Assembly: GCF_024198255.1 (NCBI RefSeq)
Contig: NZ_JAJVKW010000014.1
Span: 124,001-188,000, forward strand
From: Myxococcus guangdongensis
GTDB taxonomy: Bacteria; Myxococcota; Myxococcia; Myxococcales; Myxococcaceae
Direction: 5' to 3'
Length of the DNA: 64,000 nucleotides
The position numbers and the translations under genes are program-made. Below the pieces are notes generated by a model. It saw only the letters and a program-made list of their open reading frames with translations. It was not told the origin of the DNA and ran no database searches. Shown in pieces: positions 36,355 through 46,167 of this stretch (positions within the stretch are counted from its first letter, which is position 1; each line of letters begins with the position of its first letter).

Positions 36355-36957
36355 ATGTCAAGTGAACCGCCGGAGACCCGGACCCGCATCCTCGCGGCCG
36401 CGCTGCACCTGCTGGAGACGCGCCAGGGGCAGGCCGTCCGGATGAGCGACATCGCGAAGAAGGCTGGGGTCAGCCGACAAGCCGTCTACCTGCACTTCAG
36501 CACCCGGGCCGCCCTGCTCGTCGCCACCACGCTCTACCTGGACGAGCTCAAGGACGTCCGCGCGCGCCTGGTCCCCAGCCGCACCGCGAAGAGCGGCGCG
36601 GAGCGCCTGGACGCGTACGTCGGCGCCTGGGCCGACTACATCCCGGAGATTCGCGGCGTGGCCAAGGCGCTGATGGCCATGGCCGACACCGACGAAGAGG
36701 CCGCCGAGGCCTGGACGAAGCGCATGGAGGACATGCGCGAGGGCTGCGCCGCCGCCATCGAGGCCCTGCGCTCCGACGGCGCCCTCTCCCCCGACTACAC
36801 GGCCCGCGAGGCCACCGACCTGCTCTGGACGCTCCTGTCCGTGCGCAACTGGGAGCACCTCACCCTCGAGCGCGGTTACTCCCAACCTCGCTACAAGGAC
36901 CTGCTGCTGCGCACCGCGCGTCGGCTCTTCGTCCGCGCCCCACGCTCCGGCTCATGA
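36355..36957 (+). CDS. TetR-family transcriptional regulator
   Basis: 200 residues. HTH RTRILAAALHLLETRQGQAVRMSDIAKKAGVSRQAVYLHFSTRAALL, standard. The C-terminal domain is of the common TetR_C type. Divergent from the DUF4345 gene with palindromic operator between, so likely represses that gene and itself. The stop overlaps the ATGA of a possible early start of the next frame, but that protein's signal peptide points to a later start. Confidence 0.92.
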   Translation: MSSEPPETRTRILAAALHLLETRQGQAVRMSDIAKKAGVSRQAVYLHFSTRAALLVATTLYLDELKDVRARLVPSRTAKSGAERLDAYVGAWADYIPEIRGVAKALMAMADTDEEAAEAWTKRMEDMREGCAAAIEALRSDGALSPDYTAREATDLLWTLLSVRNWEHLTLERGYSQPRYKDLLLRTARRLFVRAPRSGS

Positions 36958-37061
36958 GCGCGTGCCAGTCGCTGCGCACCGTGCAGTCCGCTGCACACGT
37001 CCCAGTGACATCCCCTGAATGCAACTTCCACCGGGTCCGTGCGTTGCAACTGCGACACGCC

Positions 37062-37604
37062 ATGAACCCACGCCTCCTCTGCGCCCTCCTCGTCCTCCTC
37101 CCCTTCGCGTCGCGGGCCCAGGTCTCCTTCCCCAAGGACGAGACCTGGCTCACCGTCGGGCCCCTCGTCAGCATCGACGACCTCCCAGGCCAGCCCCGCT
37201 TCGGCCTGGGCCTGGAGGGCACCCTCAACGTGCTGAACGACGCCCACAGCCTGGGGCTCTTCGCCCAGGCCCAGTGGATGACCCAGGGACACGCCCGCCT
37301 CGCCGGCGGCGTCCAGGGCACCCTCCTCTTCGGCGGCGTGGAGCTGGGCGCCTACCACCTCACCGGCACCGACGAGCACCTGCCCACCACGGGGCTGCAA
37401 ATCACCCCCTTCGTCACCGGCATCTACGCCTCCCTGGGCGTGCGCTTCAGCGTCCCCCTGAGCGACAAGGGCGGGAGGCCCGGCCCCGACGGCGTTCCCG
37501 GCCGCGTCCGACAGGGCCGTGAGGTGGGACTCGTCCTGACAGGCAAGCTCCCCTTCCACATGGGCGGCAAGAGCTCCTACGAGCCGTCCTATCCCTGGAA
37601 CTAG
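37062..37604 (+). CDS. Secreted/outer-membrane beta-barrel-like hypothetical protein
   Basis: 180 residues. Signal peptide MNPRLLCALLVLLPFASRAQ, then short alternating strands with Gly and aromatic residues (FGLGLEGTLNVLND, SLGLFAQAQWM, RLAGGVQGTLLFGGVELGAYHL), ending in strands like ASLGVRFSVPL, as in small outer-membrane barrels. No family recognised. The start at 37062 is chosen for the signal peptide; the frame runs upstream to 36954 without one. About 104 bp separate it from the tetR stop. Confidence 0.65.
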   Translation: MNPRLLCALLVLLPFASRAQVSFPKDETWLTVGPLVSIDDLPGQPRFGLGLEGTLNVLNDAHSLGLFAQAQWMTQGHARLAGGVQGTLLFGGVELGAYHLTGTDEHLPTTGLQITPFVTGIYASLGVRFSVPLSDKGGRPGPDGVPGRVRQGREVGLVLTGKLPFHMGGKSSYEPSYPWN

Positions 37605-37666
37605 GGGCGCATCCTGCCTCCGGGCCCCCTTCCCTCCGTGGCTCCGGGTGCTATCAAGCACCCACC

Positions 37667-40600
37667 ATGCCTGAGTCAGCGCCCCCCTCCCTGTTCGACG
37701 CCGTGCCCGCGGAGATGGACTTCCCGGCCGAGGAACGCCGCATCCTCGCCTTCTGGAAGGACCGTCGCATCTTCGAGCGCTCGCTCGAGGCGCGCGAAGG
37801 GGCCAAGAGCTTCGTCTTCTACGAGGGCCCGCCCACCGCCAACGGCCTGCCCCACAACGGCCACGTCCTCACCCGCGTCATCAAGGACTTGTTCCCCCGC
37901 TACCAGACGATGCGCGGCCACTACGTGCCTCGCAAGGCGGGCTGGGACACCCACGGGCTGCCCGTGGAGGTGGAGGTGGAGAAGGAGCTGCGCATCCACG
38001 GCAAGGCGGAGATCGAGCGCTATGGCGTGGAGCCCTTTACCGAGCGCTGCATCGAGTCCGTCTTCCGCTACACCTCCGAGTGGGAGCGGCTCACCGAGCG
38101 CATCGGCTTCTGGGTGGACCTGAACCAGGCCTATGTCACCTACCACCGCCCCTTCGTGGAGAGCGTCTGGTGGGCGCTGGCGGAGCTGCACAAGAAGGGC
38201 CTGCTGTACCAGGGCCACAAGGTGGTCTGGTGGTGGCCGCAGGGTGGCACCGCGCTGAGCTCGGCCGAGGTGGGCCTGGGCTACAAGACGGTGGACGACC
38301 CGAGCGTCTACGTCGCCTTCCCGCTGCGCGACGCGCCGGACACCTCGCTGCTCGTCTGGACGACCACGCCCTGGACGCTGCCGTCCAACATGTACGCAGC
38401 CGTCAACGCGGGCGTCGACTACGTCACCGTGGACGCAGGCGACCGCAAGCTCATCGTCGCCGCCGCGCTGCGCGAGGAGCTGGCCAAGAAGCTCAAGAAG
38501 GACCTGCCCGTGCTCGACACGCAGCCGGGCCGCGCGCTGGTGGGCCAGCGCTACCTGCCGCCCTTCGACGTGTACTTCTCCAAGGAGGGGGACACGCGGC
38601 TGGCGCTGCGCGACGGCGGCGACGACGTGCGCGCCTGGCGCGTGCTGGCCGCGGACTTCGTCACGCTGTCGAGCGGCACGGGCATCGTCCACATCGCCCC
38701 GGCCTTCGGCGAGGACGACTACGACGCCTTCCGCAAGGACCGCGAGCGCTTCGCCCAGCCGCACGCGCTGGAGCTGTTCTGCGCGGTGAAGCCGGACGGC
38801 ACCTTCTCCGAGGACGTGCCGCTGGTCACCGGCAAGTTCGTGAAGGACGCGGACAAGGACCTCCAGCGCAACCTCAAGGAGCGGGGCCTCTTGCTCGTCA
38901 CCGAGCAGTACAAGCACGAGTACCCGTTCTGCTGGCGCGCGGACGACGACCCGCTCATCCAGTACGCCCGCCCCGCCTGGTACATCCGCACCACCGAGGT
39001 GAAGGACCGCGCGATTGCCAACAACCGCGCCGTCAACTGGGTGCCGGAGCACATCAAGGAGGGCCGCTTCGGCGACTTCCTGGCCAACAACGTCGACTGG
39101 GCCCTGTCGCGCGAGCGCTACTGGGGCACGCCGCTGCCCCTGTGGATCCACTCGGAGACGGGGGAGGTGGAGGCCGTGCCCTCGCTCGAGGTGCTGCGCG
39201 CCAAGCCCGGCAGCAACCTGGGCGCCGTGGAGTCGGAGCTCGCCGCGTTCCTGAAGGGCAAGCCGCACGAGGCCAACGCGCGCCACCTCATCGTCCACAA
39301 GCCCTGGATCGACAAGGTGACGTACGAGAAGCCGGGCACCCCGGGCCGCTTCGTGCGCGTGCCCGAGGTGGTGGATGTGTGGTTCGACTCGGGCTGCATG
39401 CCCTTCGCGCAGTGGGGCTTCCCGCATGCGGAGGGCTCGCACGCCCTCTTCAACCGCGCCTTCCCGGCGGACTTCATCTCCGAGGCCATCGACCAGACGC
39501 GTGGCTGGTTCTACTCACTGCTCATGGTGAGCACGCTGGTCTTCGACGAGGAGACGCAGGCGCGCCTGGGCCTCACGCCGCAGCGCGACTGGCCGCACCC
39601 GTACAAGAGCTGCATCGTGCTGGGCCACGTCTCCGACAAGGAGGGCCGCAAGGAGTCCAAGTCCAAGGGCAACTACACGCCGCCCGAAATCATCCTCGAC
39701 GAAGTGCGCATGGACTTCGCCGTGCTCACCGCCGCGGAGGCGGGGGTACCGGGCGAGCCGGGCGTGGCGCTCATCGCGCGTGAGGACCTGGAGGGCCTGG
39801 ACCTGGTGGAGGGCGCCAAGGTGCAGGTGTTCCGTCCGGACCGGCCGGACGTCTTTGTCACCGTGACGGTGAAGGCGCACAAGAAGCTCAAGCGCCGCGT
39901 GGTGCTGCTCGGGCCCACGGAGCACGAGACGCTGGGCGTGGCGCCGTCCGCCAAGGGCGCGGGCGTCATGCCGGTGGAGGTGCCCAGGCTCGCGGCCTCC
40001 GAGCGCGTCACGGTGAAGGACCCCAACGCCAAGGCCCCCGGCGCGGACGCGTTCCGCTGGTTCTTCTACGCGGCGAGCCCCACGTGGTCCAACACGCGCC
40101 ACTCGCTGGCGAACGTGCGGCTGCTGCAGAAGGACTTTCAAATCAAGCTGCGCAACGTCTACTCGTTCTTCACCATCTACGCGAACATCGACGGCTTCAA
40201 TCCGGCGCAGGGCAACCCGGACGCGAAGGCGGCGCCGTGGGAGGCGGTGAAGCAGAGCCAGGGCTGGCGCGAGGTGAAGCAGCGGCCGCTGCTGGACCGG
40301 TGGATTCTCTCCGAGGTGCAGCTGGCGCTGCGCGACGTGGAGAAGGCGCTGGACACCTATCAGGTGTACGACGCGGCCCAGCGGCTGGTGGCGCTGGTGG
40401 ACGGCCTGTCCAACTGGTTCCTGCGTCGCAGCCGGGACCGGTACTGGACGGCGGGCCTGGAGCAGGACAAGCAGGACGCGTACTTCACGCTGTACGAGGC
40501 GCTGACCACCATCACCGCGGTGGCGGCGCCGTTCATCCCGTTCTTCGCCGACGAGATGTGGGGCAACCTGGTGCGCAAGCCCTGGCCGGCGACGCAGCCG

Positions 40601-41413
40601 GAGAGCGTGCACCTGGCGGACTTCCCCAAGGCGGACGTGAGCCTCATCGACGCGGAGCTGGCCGCGGACATGGGGGCCGTGCGCGAGCTGGTGTCGCCGG
40701 GGCTCAAGGTGCGCACGGACAACAAGCTCAAGGTGCGTCAGCCGCTGGCGCGCGCGGACATCATCCTCGCGCGCAAGGAGCTGACGGAGCGGCTGGCCGC
40801 GTACAAGGATTTGCTCGCGGACGAGCTGAACGTGCACGAGGTGCGCTTCGTGGAGCCGGGCAGCCCGGACGCGGACGTGGTGCGCTTCCGCGTGCGGCCG
40901 AACCTGCGCGCGGTGGGCGGGCGGCTCGGCCCCAAGCTGGCGCCGGTGCGCAAGGCGTTCGACACGGGCGACGGCCGCGCGCTGCACCGCGAGCTGCTCC
41001 AGACGGGGCAGGTGGCGCTGGAGCTCGGCGGCGAGAAGCTGGTGTTCACCGGCGAGGAGCTGGAGACGCTCGTGGAGGCCAACCCCGGCTTCGCGGCGGC
41101 GGGCACGGGCGCGGGCGTGGTGGTGCTCCACACGCAGCTCACCGAGGCGCTCATCGACGAGGGGCTCGTGCGTGAGCTGCTCGCGCGGGTGCAGGGGGCT
41201 CGCAAGGACTTGGAGCTGGGCTACACGGACACCATCCAGCTGTGGGTGGACGGCGATGCGCGCGTGAAGCGCGTCACGGACGAGGGCCGCGCGCTGATTG
41301 CGCGGGAGACGCTCGCCTCGGCCATCCACGTGGGCCCCGAGGGCTTCACCGGCCAGGAGGAGGAGGTCAGCCTCAACGGCCTGCCGGCCCGCCTGCGCGT
41401 CCAGCGCGGCTGA
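37667..41413 (+). CDS. ileS: Isoleucyl-tRNA synthetase with insertion after KMSKS
   Basis: 1248 residues. Class I synthetase charging tRNA-Ile. The HIGH signature reads HNGH (from about residue 62, in NGLPHNGHVLTRVIKDLFPRY); the editing (CP1) domain has TTTPWTLPSN and GTGIVHIAPAFGEDDYDAF; the KMSKS loop reads KESKSKGN (about 664-669). The N-terminal and anticodon parts fit the longer, eukaryote-like IleRS type. In normal IleRS, KMSKS is followed within ~18 residues by DALRW; here the match DAFRWFFYAASPTW comes only at about 792, so roughly 100 residues are inserted (39715-40035). The insertion is in frame and the gene intact. A terminator follows the stop. Confidence 0.97.
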   Translation: MPESAPPSLFDAVPAEMDFPAEERRILAFWKDRRIFERSLEAREGAKSFVFYEGPPTANGLPHNGHVLTRVIKDLFPRYQTMRGHYVPRKAGWDTHGLPVEVEVEKELRIHGKAEIERYGVEPFTERCIESVFRYTSEWERLTERIGFWVDLNQAYVTYHRPFVESVWWALAELHKKGLLYQGHKVVWWWPQGGTALSSAEVGLGYKTVDDPSVYVAFPLRDAPDTSLLVWTTTPWTLPSNMYAAVNAGVDYVTVDAGDRKLIVAAALREELAKKLKKDLPVLDTQPGRALVGQRYLPPFDVYFSKEGDTRLALRDGGDDVRAWRVLAADFVTLSSGTGIVHIAPAFGEDDYDAFRKDRERFAQPHALELFCAVKPDGTFSEDVPLVTGKFVKDADKDLQRNLKERGLLLVTEQYKHEYPFCWRADDDPLIQYARPAWYIRTTEVKDRAIANNRAVNWVPEHIKEGRFGDFLANNVDWALSRERYWGTPLPLWIHSETGEVEAVPSLEVLRAKPGSNLGAVESELAAFLKGKPHEANARHLIVHKPWIDKVTYEKPGTPGRFVRVPEVVDVWFDSGCMPFAQWGFPHAEGSHALFNRAFPADFISEAIDQTRGWFYSLLMVSTLVFDEETQARLGLTPQRDWPHPYKSCIVLGHVSDKEGRKESKSKGNYTPPEIILDEVRMDFAVLTAAEAGVPGEPGVALIAREDLEGLDLVEGAKVQVFRPDRPDVFVTVTVKAHKKLKRRVVLLGPTEHETLGVAPSAKGAGVMPVEVPRLAASERVTVKDPNAKAPGADAFRWFFYAASPTWSNTRHSLANVRLLQKDFQIKLRNVYSFFTIYANIDGFNPAQGNPDAKAAPWEAVKQSQGWREVKQRPLLDRWILSEVQLALRDVEKALDTYQVYDAAQRLVALVDGLSNWFLRRSRDRYWTAGLEQDKQDAYFTLYEALTTITAVAAPFIPFFADEMWGNLVRKPWPATQPESVHLADFPKADVSLIDAELAADMGAVRELVSPGLKVRTDNKLKVRQPLARADIILARKELTERLAAYKDLLADELNVHEVRFVEPGSPDADVVRFRVRPNLRAVGGRLGPKLAPVRKAFDTGDGRALHRELLQTGQVALELGGEKLVFTGEELETLVEANPGFAAAGTGAGVVVLHTQLTEALIDEGLVRELLARVQGARKDLELGYTDTIQLWVDGDARVKRVTDEGRALIARETLASAIHVGPEGFTGQEEEVSLNGLPARLRVQRG

Positions 41414-41421
41414 GGCTCAAC

Positions 41422-41446
41422 GGCCCGCGTGCTCGACACGCGGGCC
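41422..41446. terminator. Terminator between ileS and the Mrp operon
   Basis: Perfect 10-bp stem GGCCCGCGTG (41422-41431) / CACGCGGGCC (41437-41446), 5-base loop, 9 bases after the ileS stop and 71 bases before the last Mrp stop; usable from both sides. Confidence 0.7.
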
Positions 41447-41516
41447 TCGCTCCCGGAGGCGACTTCGCGGTGAGGCACGGAGCCCCGCGATGACGCCCCG
41501 GGGCGCGCGCTCCGGC

Positions 41517-43256
41517 TCAGCGCACCAGCAGGAACAGGAACACGCCCAGGAACACCAGCAGCAGGAAGCCCACGCTGCTCAGCCGGCTCAGCCCTTCCTC
41601 CCCGCGACTCACCTCGCGGAGGAAGAGGTCCCGCAGTCGGGCGAACCAGCGCAGCGTGCGCACGGTCAGCTCACTCGGCGTCGACTCCTCGCGCTCCGCC
41701 CCTCGCGTCAACAGCCGCCACCCGGGGAGCACCAGCCTCGACAACGGCCACAGTACGTCCCCCGCTGGTATCTCCGGGACGCTCCGGCCCAGGCGCCACG
41801 CCACCGCGCTCAGCCCCACGCCCACCGCCACGGGCCAGGCCGAGGACCACAGGTTCTTCGGCTCCAGGAGCTTGGGCAAGAACTCCGAGCCCACCGGCGG
41901 CCACACCAGCAGCGCCGTGTCCACGGCGAGCAGCACCACCCACGACAACCACATCCCTCCCGTGTCGCGAGTCCCCTGCTCGGGCGCATCGGGGAGCACC
42001 CGCACCAGGAAGCGCGCCATGATGAGCGTGCTGCCCACCGCCGCCAGCGACAACAGCGTCGGCACCACCTCCGGCGCGTGCGCCACCGCCTCCGCCGACT
42101 TCAACGACAGCTTCGCCAGCGCCCCGCTCGTCAGCGGCGCTCCGGAGATCTCCAGCCCGGCCCACACCAACCCCACCCACACCACCACCGCGCGCCAGCC
42201 CCGCCGCCCCGTCTCGTGCACCAGCCCGGCGCCCAGGAACAACAGCCCCTTCGCCAGGGAGTGGTGCGCCGCGTACACGAGCACCGCGCCCACCAACACC
42301 GGCGCCGCCTCCGGCGCGCTCAACGCCAGCCCCACCGCGAGCGTCAGGAACCCCATCTGGCTGATGCTCGAATACGCGAGCACCGTCTTCGCCTCCTTCT
42401 GCGTCAGCCCCACCAGCACGCCGTAGAAGCTCGCCGTCAGGCCCAGGGCCACGCACACCTGACCCACCTCGGGCACGCGGGCCTCGCCCAGCGGCAGGAA
42501 GCGCAGCCAGCCCAGCACGCCCACCTTGATGATGGTGCCACTGAGCACCGCGCTGCCCGGCGCGGGCGCCACCGGATGCGCCAGCGGCAACCACATGTGC
42601 AACAGCAGCACGCCCACCTTCACGCCGAAGCCCGCGAGAATCAGGACGCAGATGAGCGTGCGCTCGGGCGACTGCGCCACCACGCGCGGCACCTCGTCGA
42701 ACATCAGGTTGATGCGCGTGCCCGCGATGAGGAAGAAGGCCGCGAGCAGCAGCACCTCGCCCACCAACGCCATGATGATGTACACGCGCCCCGCCCGGGC
42801 CGCGCGCTCGTCTCGCGAGTGGACCACCAGCCCATACGCGCAGAAGGTCATCATCGCGAAGAACAGGTAGAAGCTCGCCATGTCCCGCGCGAGCACCGCG
42901 CCCACGTTCCCCATCAGCGTCGCCAGGTAGAAGCCCCAGAACGACGCCTTCCGCCCGTCCTCGCGCAGATACCCTCGCGCGAAGAGCCCGGAGAACAGCC
43001 ACAACACACCGGTGAAGAGCAGGTACGTCCGCGTCACCTCGTCCGGCGCGTACAGCCGCATGCCGAGCAGCACGGACGGCCAGGACACCGTCGCACCCGC
43101 GCTCACGCCCAACACCACCGTCGGGAGCGCTGACCACGGCGCCAGCAGGACGCCCACCCTCCGCGTCGCCGGCAGCATCACCGCCACCAGGAGCACGAGC
43201 GGCACGCCCAGGGTCGCCATGACCAGCAGCGAGGGCACCTCCTCCCATCCGCTCAT
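41517..43256 (-). CDS. NuoL/M/N-like antiporter subunit (third, HyfB/MbhH-like)
   Basis: 579 residues, about 14-15 membrane segments. The core motif has membrane Lys residues (AGFGVKVGVLLLHMWLPLAHPVAPAPGSAVLSGTIIKVG) and the AYSSISQMGFLTLAVGLALS loop typical of proton-pumping NuoL/M/N and MrpA/D proteins. A C-terminal amphipathic part (LTVRTLRWFARLRDLFLREVSRG) resembles the lateral-helix region of the NuoL/HyfB group. It is the last gene of the operon; its ATG overlaps the previous stop by 4 bases. Role: ion/proton translocation with the other subunits. Confidence 0.85.
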   Translation of the reverse strand: MSGWEEVPSLLVMATLGVPLVLLVAVMLPATRRVGVLLAPWSALPTVVLGVSAGATVSWPSVLLGMRLYAPDEVTRTYLLFTGVLWLFSGLFARGYLREDGRKASFWGFYLATLMGNVGAVLARDMASFYLFFAMMTFCAYGLVVHSRDERAARAGRVYIIMALVGEVLLLAAFFLIAGTRINLMFDEVPRVVAQSPERTLICVLILAGFGVKVGVLLLHMWLPLAHPVAPAPGSAVLSGTIIKVGVLGWLRFLPLGEARVPEVGQVCVALGLTASFYGVLVGLTQKEAKTVLAYSSISQMGFLTLAVGLALSAPEAAPVLVGAVLVYAAHHSLAKGLLFLGAGLVHETGRRGWRAVVVWVGLVWAGLEISGAPLTSGALAKLSLKSAEAVAHAPEVVPTLLSLAAVGSTLIMARFLVRVLPDAPEQGTRDTGGMWLSWVVLLAVDTALLVWPPVGSEFLPKLLEPKNLWSSAWPVAVGVGLSAVAWRLGRSVPEIPAGDVLWPLSRLVLPGWRLLTRGAEREESTPSELTVRTLRWFARLRDLFLREVSRGEEGLSRLSSVGFLLLVFLGVFLFLLVR

Positions 43257-44743
43257 GGCCGGAACTCCCGGTCCGTGATGAGCCGCGTCCAGCCCAGGGG
43301 GCTGAGCTCCGCGCCCGCGAACAGCCCCGCGGCCACTGACAGCACCGCCGTCACCACCGTCGGAAACAACAACGCCCAGCCAATCTCCCACCCGCGAGGG
43401 CGCGTGCTCGGCTTCCAGTCCTCACGCGGCGCCTGGAACCACGCCGAGTAGACGATGGGCAGGAAATAGCCCGCGTTGAGCAGGCTGCTCACCAGCAGCA
43501 CCACCACCAGCCACGGCTCGTTCGCCTCCAGCGCGCCGATGCCCAGGTACCACTTGGTGATGAAGCCCGCGACGGGAGGAATCCCAATCATCCCCAACGC
43601 GGCGATGGTGAACGCCGCCGTCGTCAGCGGCATCCGCCGCCCCACTCCGCGCAGCTCCTTCACCCGGTGCAGGTGCAGCTCCTCCGCGTAGTTCCCCGCG
43701 CAGAAGAACAGCGTGATCTTCATCACCCCCTGATGCACCAGGTGCACCAGCCCCCCAATCGTCGACACTGTGCCGAAGATGGAGATACCCAACACGATGT
43801 ACGCCACCTGGCTCACCGTCGAGTAGGCCAGCCGCCTCTTCAAGTCCCCCTGCTGGAGCGCCTTCAGCGAGCCATACAGGATGGTGATGGCCGCCACGAC
43901 GGCCAACGGCCGCGTCACCCCCAGGTCGTGCACCAGGTAGACGCCATACACGTCGTAGATGACGCGGGTGATGCCGAACGCTCCCGCCTTCACCACCGCG
44001 ACGGCGTGGAGCAGCGCGCTCACCGGCGCGGGCGCCACCATCGCCACCGGCAGCCAGCCATGGAACGGCACCAGCGCCGCCTTCACCGCGAGCCCGCCGA
44101 TGAGCAGGCCGAAGGCCACCACCAACTCCGTGCGGTGACCCGACACGGCCGAGAGCGCGCCCCGCTCGGTGAACTCCACCGTGCCCGCCAACGTGTAGAG
44201 CAGCACCACCCCCGCCAGGAGCAGCGTGGCGCCGCTGAGCGTGTAGCGCAGGTACACGTTGCCCGCGCGCAGCGCCTCCTTCGTCCCGCGGTGGATGACC
44301 AGCGGGTACGTGGACAGCGTGAGCATCTCGTAGAAGAGGAAGAACGTCAGGAGGTTGCCCGCCAGGGCGATTCCCATCGTCGAGGCGACGCACAGCGAGA
44401 AGAAGCCGAAGAAGCGGCTGCGATGCCCCGTGCCCTCCAGGTAGCCCACCGCGTAGATGGTGGTCACGAACCAGAGCACCGCGGACAGCGTGATGAAGAG
44501 CAGGCTGAACGAGTCCGCCCTCAACACCAGGTCCGCGTTGGGGAAGAAGGACACGCGCGTCTCGTACTGACGCCCCTGGAACACGCCCCAGGCCATGGCC
44601 GCCGTGAGCAGCAGCTTCGTCGCCGCGGCCGTCAGGTTGAGCACCGTGCGCGTGCGCCGCGCCTCCTCGGAGAGCAGGAAGATGATGAGCCCCGGCAGCA
44701 GCGAGCTCAGCAGCACGCACATGGGCAGCCAGGTGTTCTTCAT
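43253..44743 (-). CDS. MrpD-like Na+/H+ antiporter subunit (second copy)
   Basis: 496 residues, proton-translocating module of the NuoM/N/MrpD type: early FFGFFSLCVASTMGIALAGNLLTFFLFYEMLTLSTYPLVIH with the key membrane Glu, then AVKAALVPFHGWLPVAMVAPAPVSALLHAVAVVKAGAFG with Lys and His, and AYSTVSQVAYIVLG. Complete. The start ATG overlaps the previous stop as ATGA (44743-44740), and the next gene overlaps the end in the same way, so translation is coupled. Within Mrp complexes such subunits form part of the proton path. Confidence 0.87.
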   Translation of the reverse strand: MKNTWLPMCVLLSSLLPGLIIFLLSEEARRTRTVLNLTAAATKLLLTAAMAWGVFQGRQYETRVSFFPNADLVLRADSFSLLFITLSAVLWFVTTIYAVGYLEGTGHRSRFFGFFSLCVASTMGIALAGNLLTFFLFYEMLTLSTYPLVIHRGTKEALRAGNVYLRYTLSGATLLLAGVVLLYTLAGTVEFTERGALSAVSGHRTELVVAFGLLIGGLAVKAALVPFHGWLPVAMVAPAPVSALLHAVAVVKAGAFGITRVIYDVYGVYLVHDLGVTRPLAVVAAITILYGSLKALQQGDLKRRLAYSTVSQVAYIVLGISIFGTVSTIGGLVHLVHQGVMKITLFFCAGNYAEELHLHRVKELRGVGRRMPLTTAAFTIAALGMIGIPPVAGFITKWYLGIGALEANEPWLVVVLLVSSLLNAGYFLPIVYSAWFQAPREDWKPSTRPRGWEIGWALLFPTVVTAVLSVAAGLFAGAELSPLGWTRLITDREFRP

Positions 44744-46167
44744 CGCGCCGCCCCCACCGCCAGCAAGTCCAACGGGAACCAGGGCACCAGCCCCAGCACC
44801 AACGCGATGAGCGCGAGCGCGAACGGCGCCAGCTCATTGCCCAGCGGAATCGCGCGCACGGTGACGCCCTCCGGCAACGGCAGGAACGAGCCTCGGAGGA
44901 TGCGAAAGACGTACGCCGCCGACAGCAGGCTGCCCACCAGCAGCACCACGCCCCACCACCACTGGCCCGTGGCGATGGACGCGTTGAGCAGCAGCCACTT
45001 CGCGATGAAGCCCCCGCTCGGGGGAATGCCAATCAGGCTGATGCCTCCCAGCCCGAGCGCCAGGAAGGTGAACGGCATCCGCCCCGCCAGCCCCTGCACC
45101 CCGCCCAGCGCGGTGATGCCCACCGCCTGGTGGATGTTGCCCACCGCCACGAACATGGAGGCCTTCGCCGCCGCGTGGGAGACCACCAGGTAGATGGCCC
45201 CCGCCCGCGCGTCCTCCGTCGCCATGGGGAAGACGAGGAACATGTAGCCAATCTGCGCGACGCTCGAGTACGCGACGACGCGCTTGAGCTGCGACTGGAG
45301 CAGCGCCAGCAACGAGCCCCAGATGACGGCGGCCGCGCCCAGCAGCCCCAGCAGCTGCGCCACCTGGGCATCCATCACCGGCGCGAAGACCTCCATCCAC
45401 AGCCGGAACAGCACGTAGTAGGAGCCCTTGGAGATGAGCGCGGACAGCAGCGCCGTCACCGGCGTGGGCGCGCCCGCGTACGTCGGCGGCAGCCACACGT
45501 GCAGCGGGAACAGGGGCGTCTTGAGGCACAGCCCCACCGTCACCAGCGCCGCCGCCACCCACGTCACCGGCCCGGGCTGGACGCGCTCGGCGAGCAGCCC
45601 CACGTCCAGCGCCGCATAGGCCCCGTACAGGAGCGCGATGCCCAGGAGGTAGCAGAGCGAGCCCGGCAGCGCGAAGAGCAGGTAGCGCAGCCCTCCGTCC
45701 AGCCCCGGCAGGTCCCTGCGCACCGCGATGAGCGCCACGGCGCCCAGCGTCGTCAGCTCCAGCGTGACGTAGAGGTTGAAGGCGTCCGCCGACAGCACCA
45801 GCGCGTTGAGCGCGCACCAGACCAGCAGCCACAGCGGCAGGAACTCCCGGTCCTCGCGGTCCGGGAGGTGGTCCAGCGCGTGAACACTGGTGAGCGAGCC
45901 CACCAGGGCGATGGTCAACAGCATCAGCACGGCGAGCCCGTCCGCGCGCCACTCGATGCCCAGCGGCACGCCCCAGCCGCCGATGCTCTGGCGCAGCACA
46001 CCCCGGTGCGCCACCTCCCAGGCCAGGACAGCGGACGCGCTGAGCGTGGCCACCGACGTCACGCCCGCGATGAGGCGCACCGCGGGCCGTCCCACCAGCA
46101 GCGCCAGCACCGCGCCCAGCAGAGGGATGATGACGGGCCACGCCATCAAGGCCGAGGCTCCCGTCAT
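44740..46167 (-). CDS. mrpD: Mrp-type Na+/H+ antiporter subunit D
   Basis: 475 residues. NuoM/N-like: LVLSADAFNLYVTLELTTLGAVALIAV (key Glu), LCLKTPLFPLHVWLPPTYAGAPTPVTALLSALISKGSYYVLFRL (key Lys, His, Pro) and VAYSSVAQIGYMFLVFPM. This is the best match to MrpD itself by position after MrpC. It overlaps both neighbours by 4 bases (ATGA). Inner membrane; part of a hetero-oligomeric cation/proton antiporter. Confidence 0.88.
   Translation of the reverse strand: MTGASALMAWPVIIPLLGAVLALLVGRPAVRLIAGVTSVATLSASAVLAWEVAHRGVLRQSIGGWGVPLGIEWRADGLAVLMLLTIALVGSLTSVHALDHLPDREDREFLPLWLLVWCALNALVLSADAFNLYVTLELTTLGAVALIAVRRDLPGLDGGLRYLLFALPGSLCYLLGIALLYGAYAALDVGLLAERVQPGPVTWVAAALVTVGLCLKTPLFPLHVWLPPTYAGAPTPVTALLSALISKGSYYVLFRLWMEVFAPVMDAQVAQLLGLLGAAAVIWGSLLALLQSQLKRVVAYSSVAQIGYMFLVFPMATEDARAGAIYLVVSHAAAKASMFVAVGNIHQAVGITALGGVQGLAGRMPFTFLALGLGGISLIGIPPSGGFIAKWLLLNASIATGQWWWGVVLLVGSLLSAAYVFRILRGSFLPLPEGVTVRAIPLGNELAPFALALIALVLGLVPWFPLDLLAVGAAR

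Noticed and set aside
36954..37061. Upstream start of the beta-barrel-like gene overlapping the tetR stop (ATGA)
   Set aside because: A typical signal peptide begins only at 37062; the upstream 36 residues show no features.
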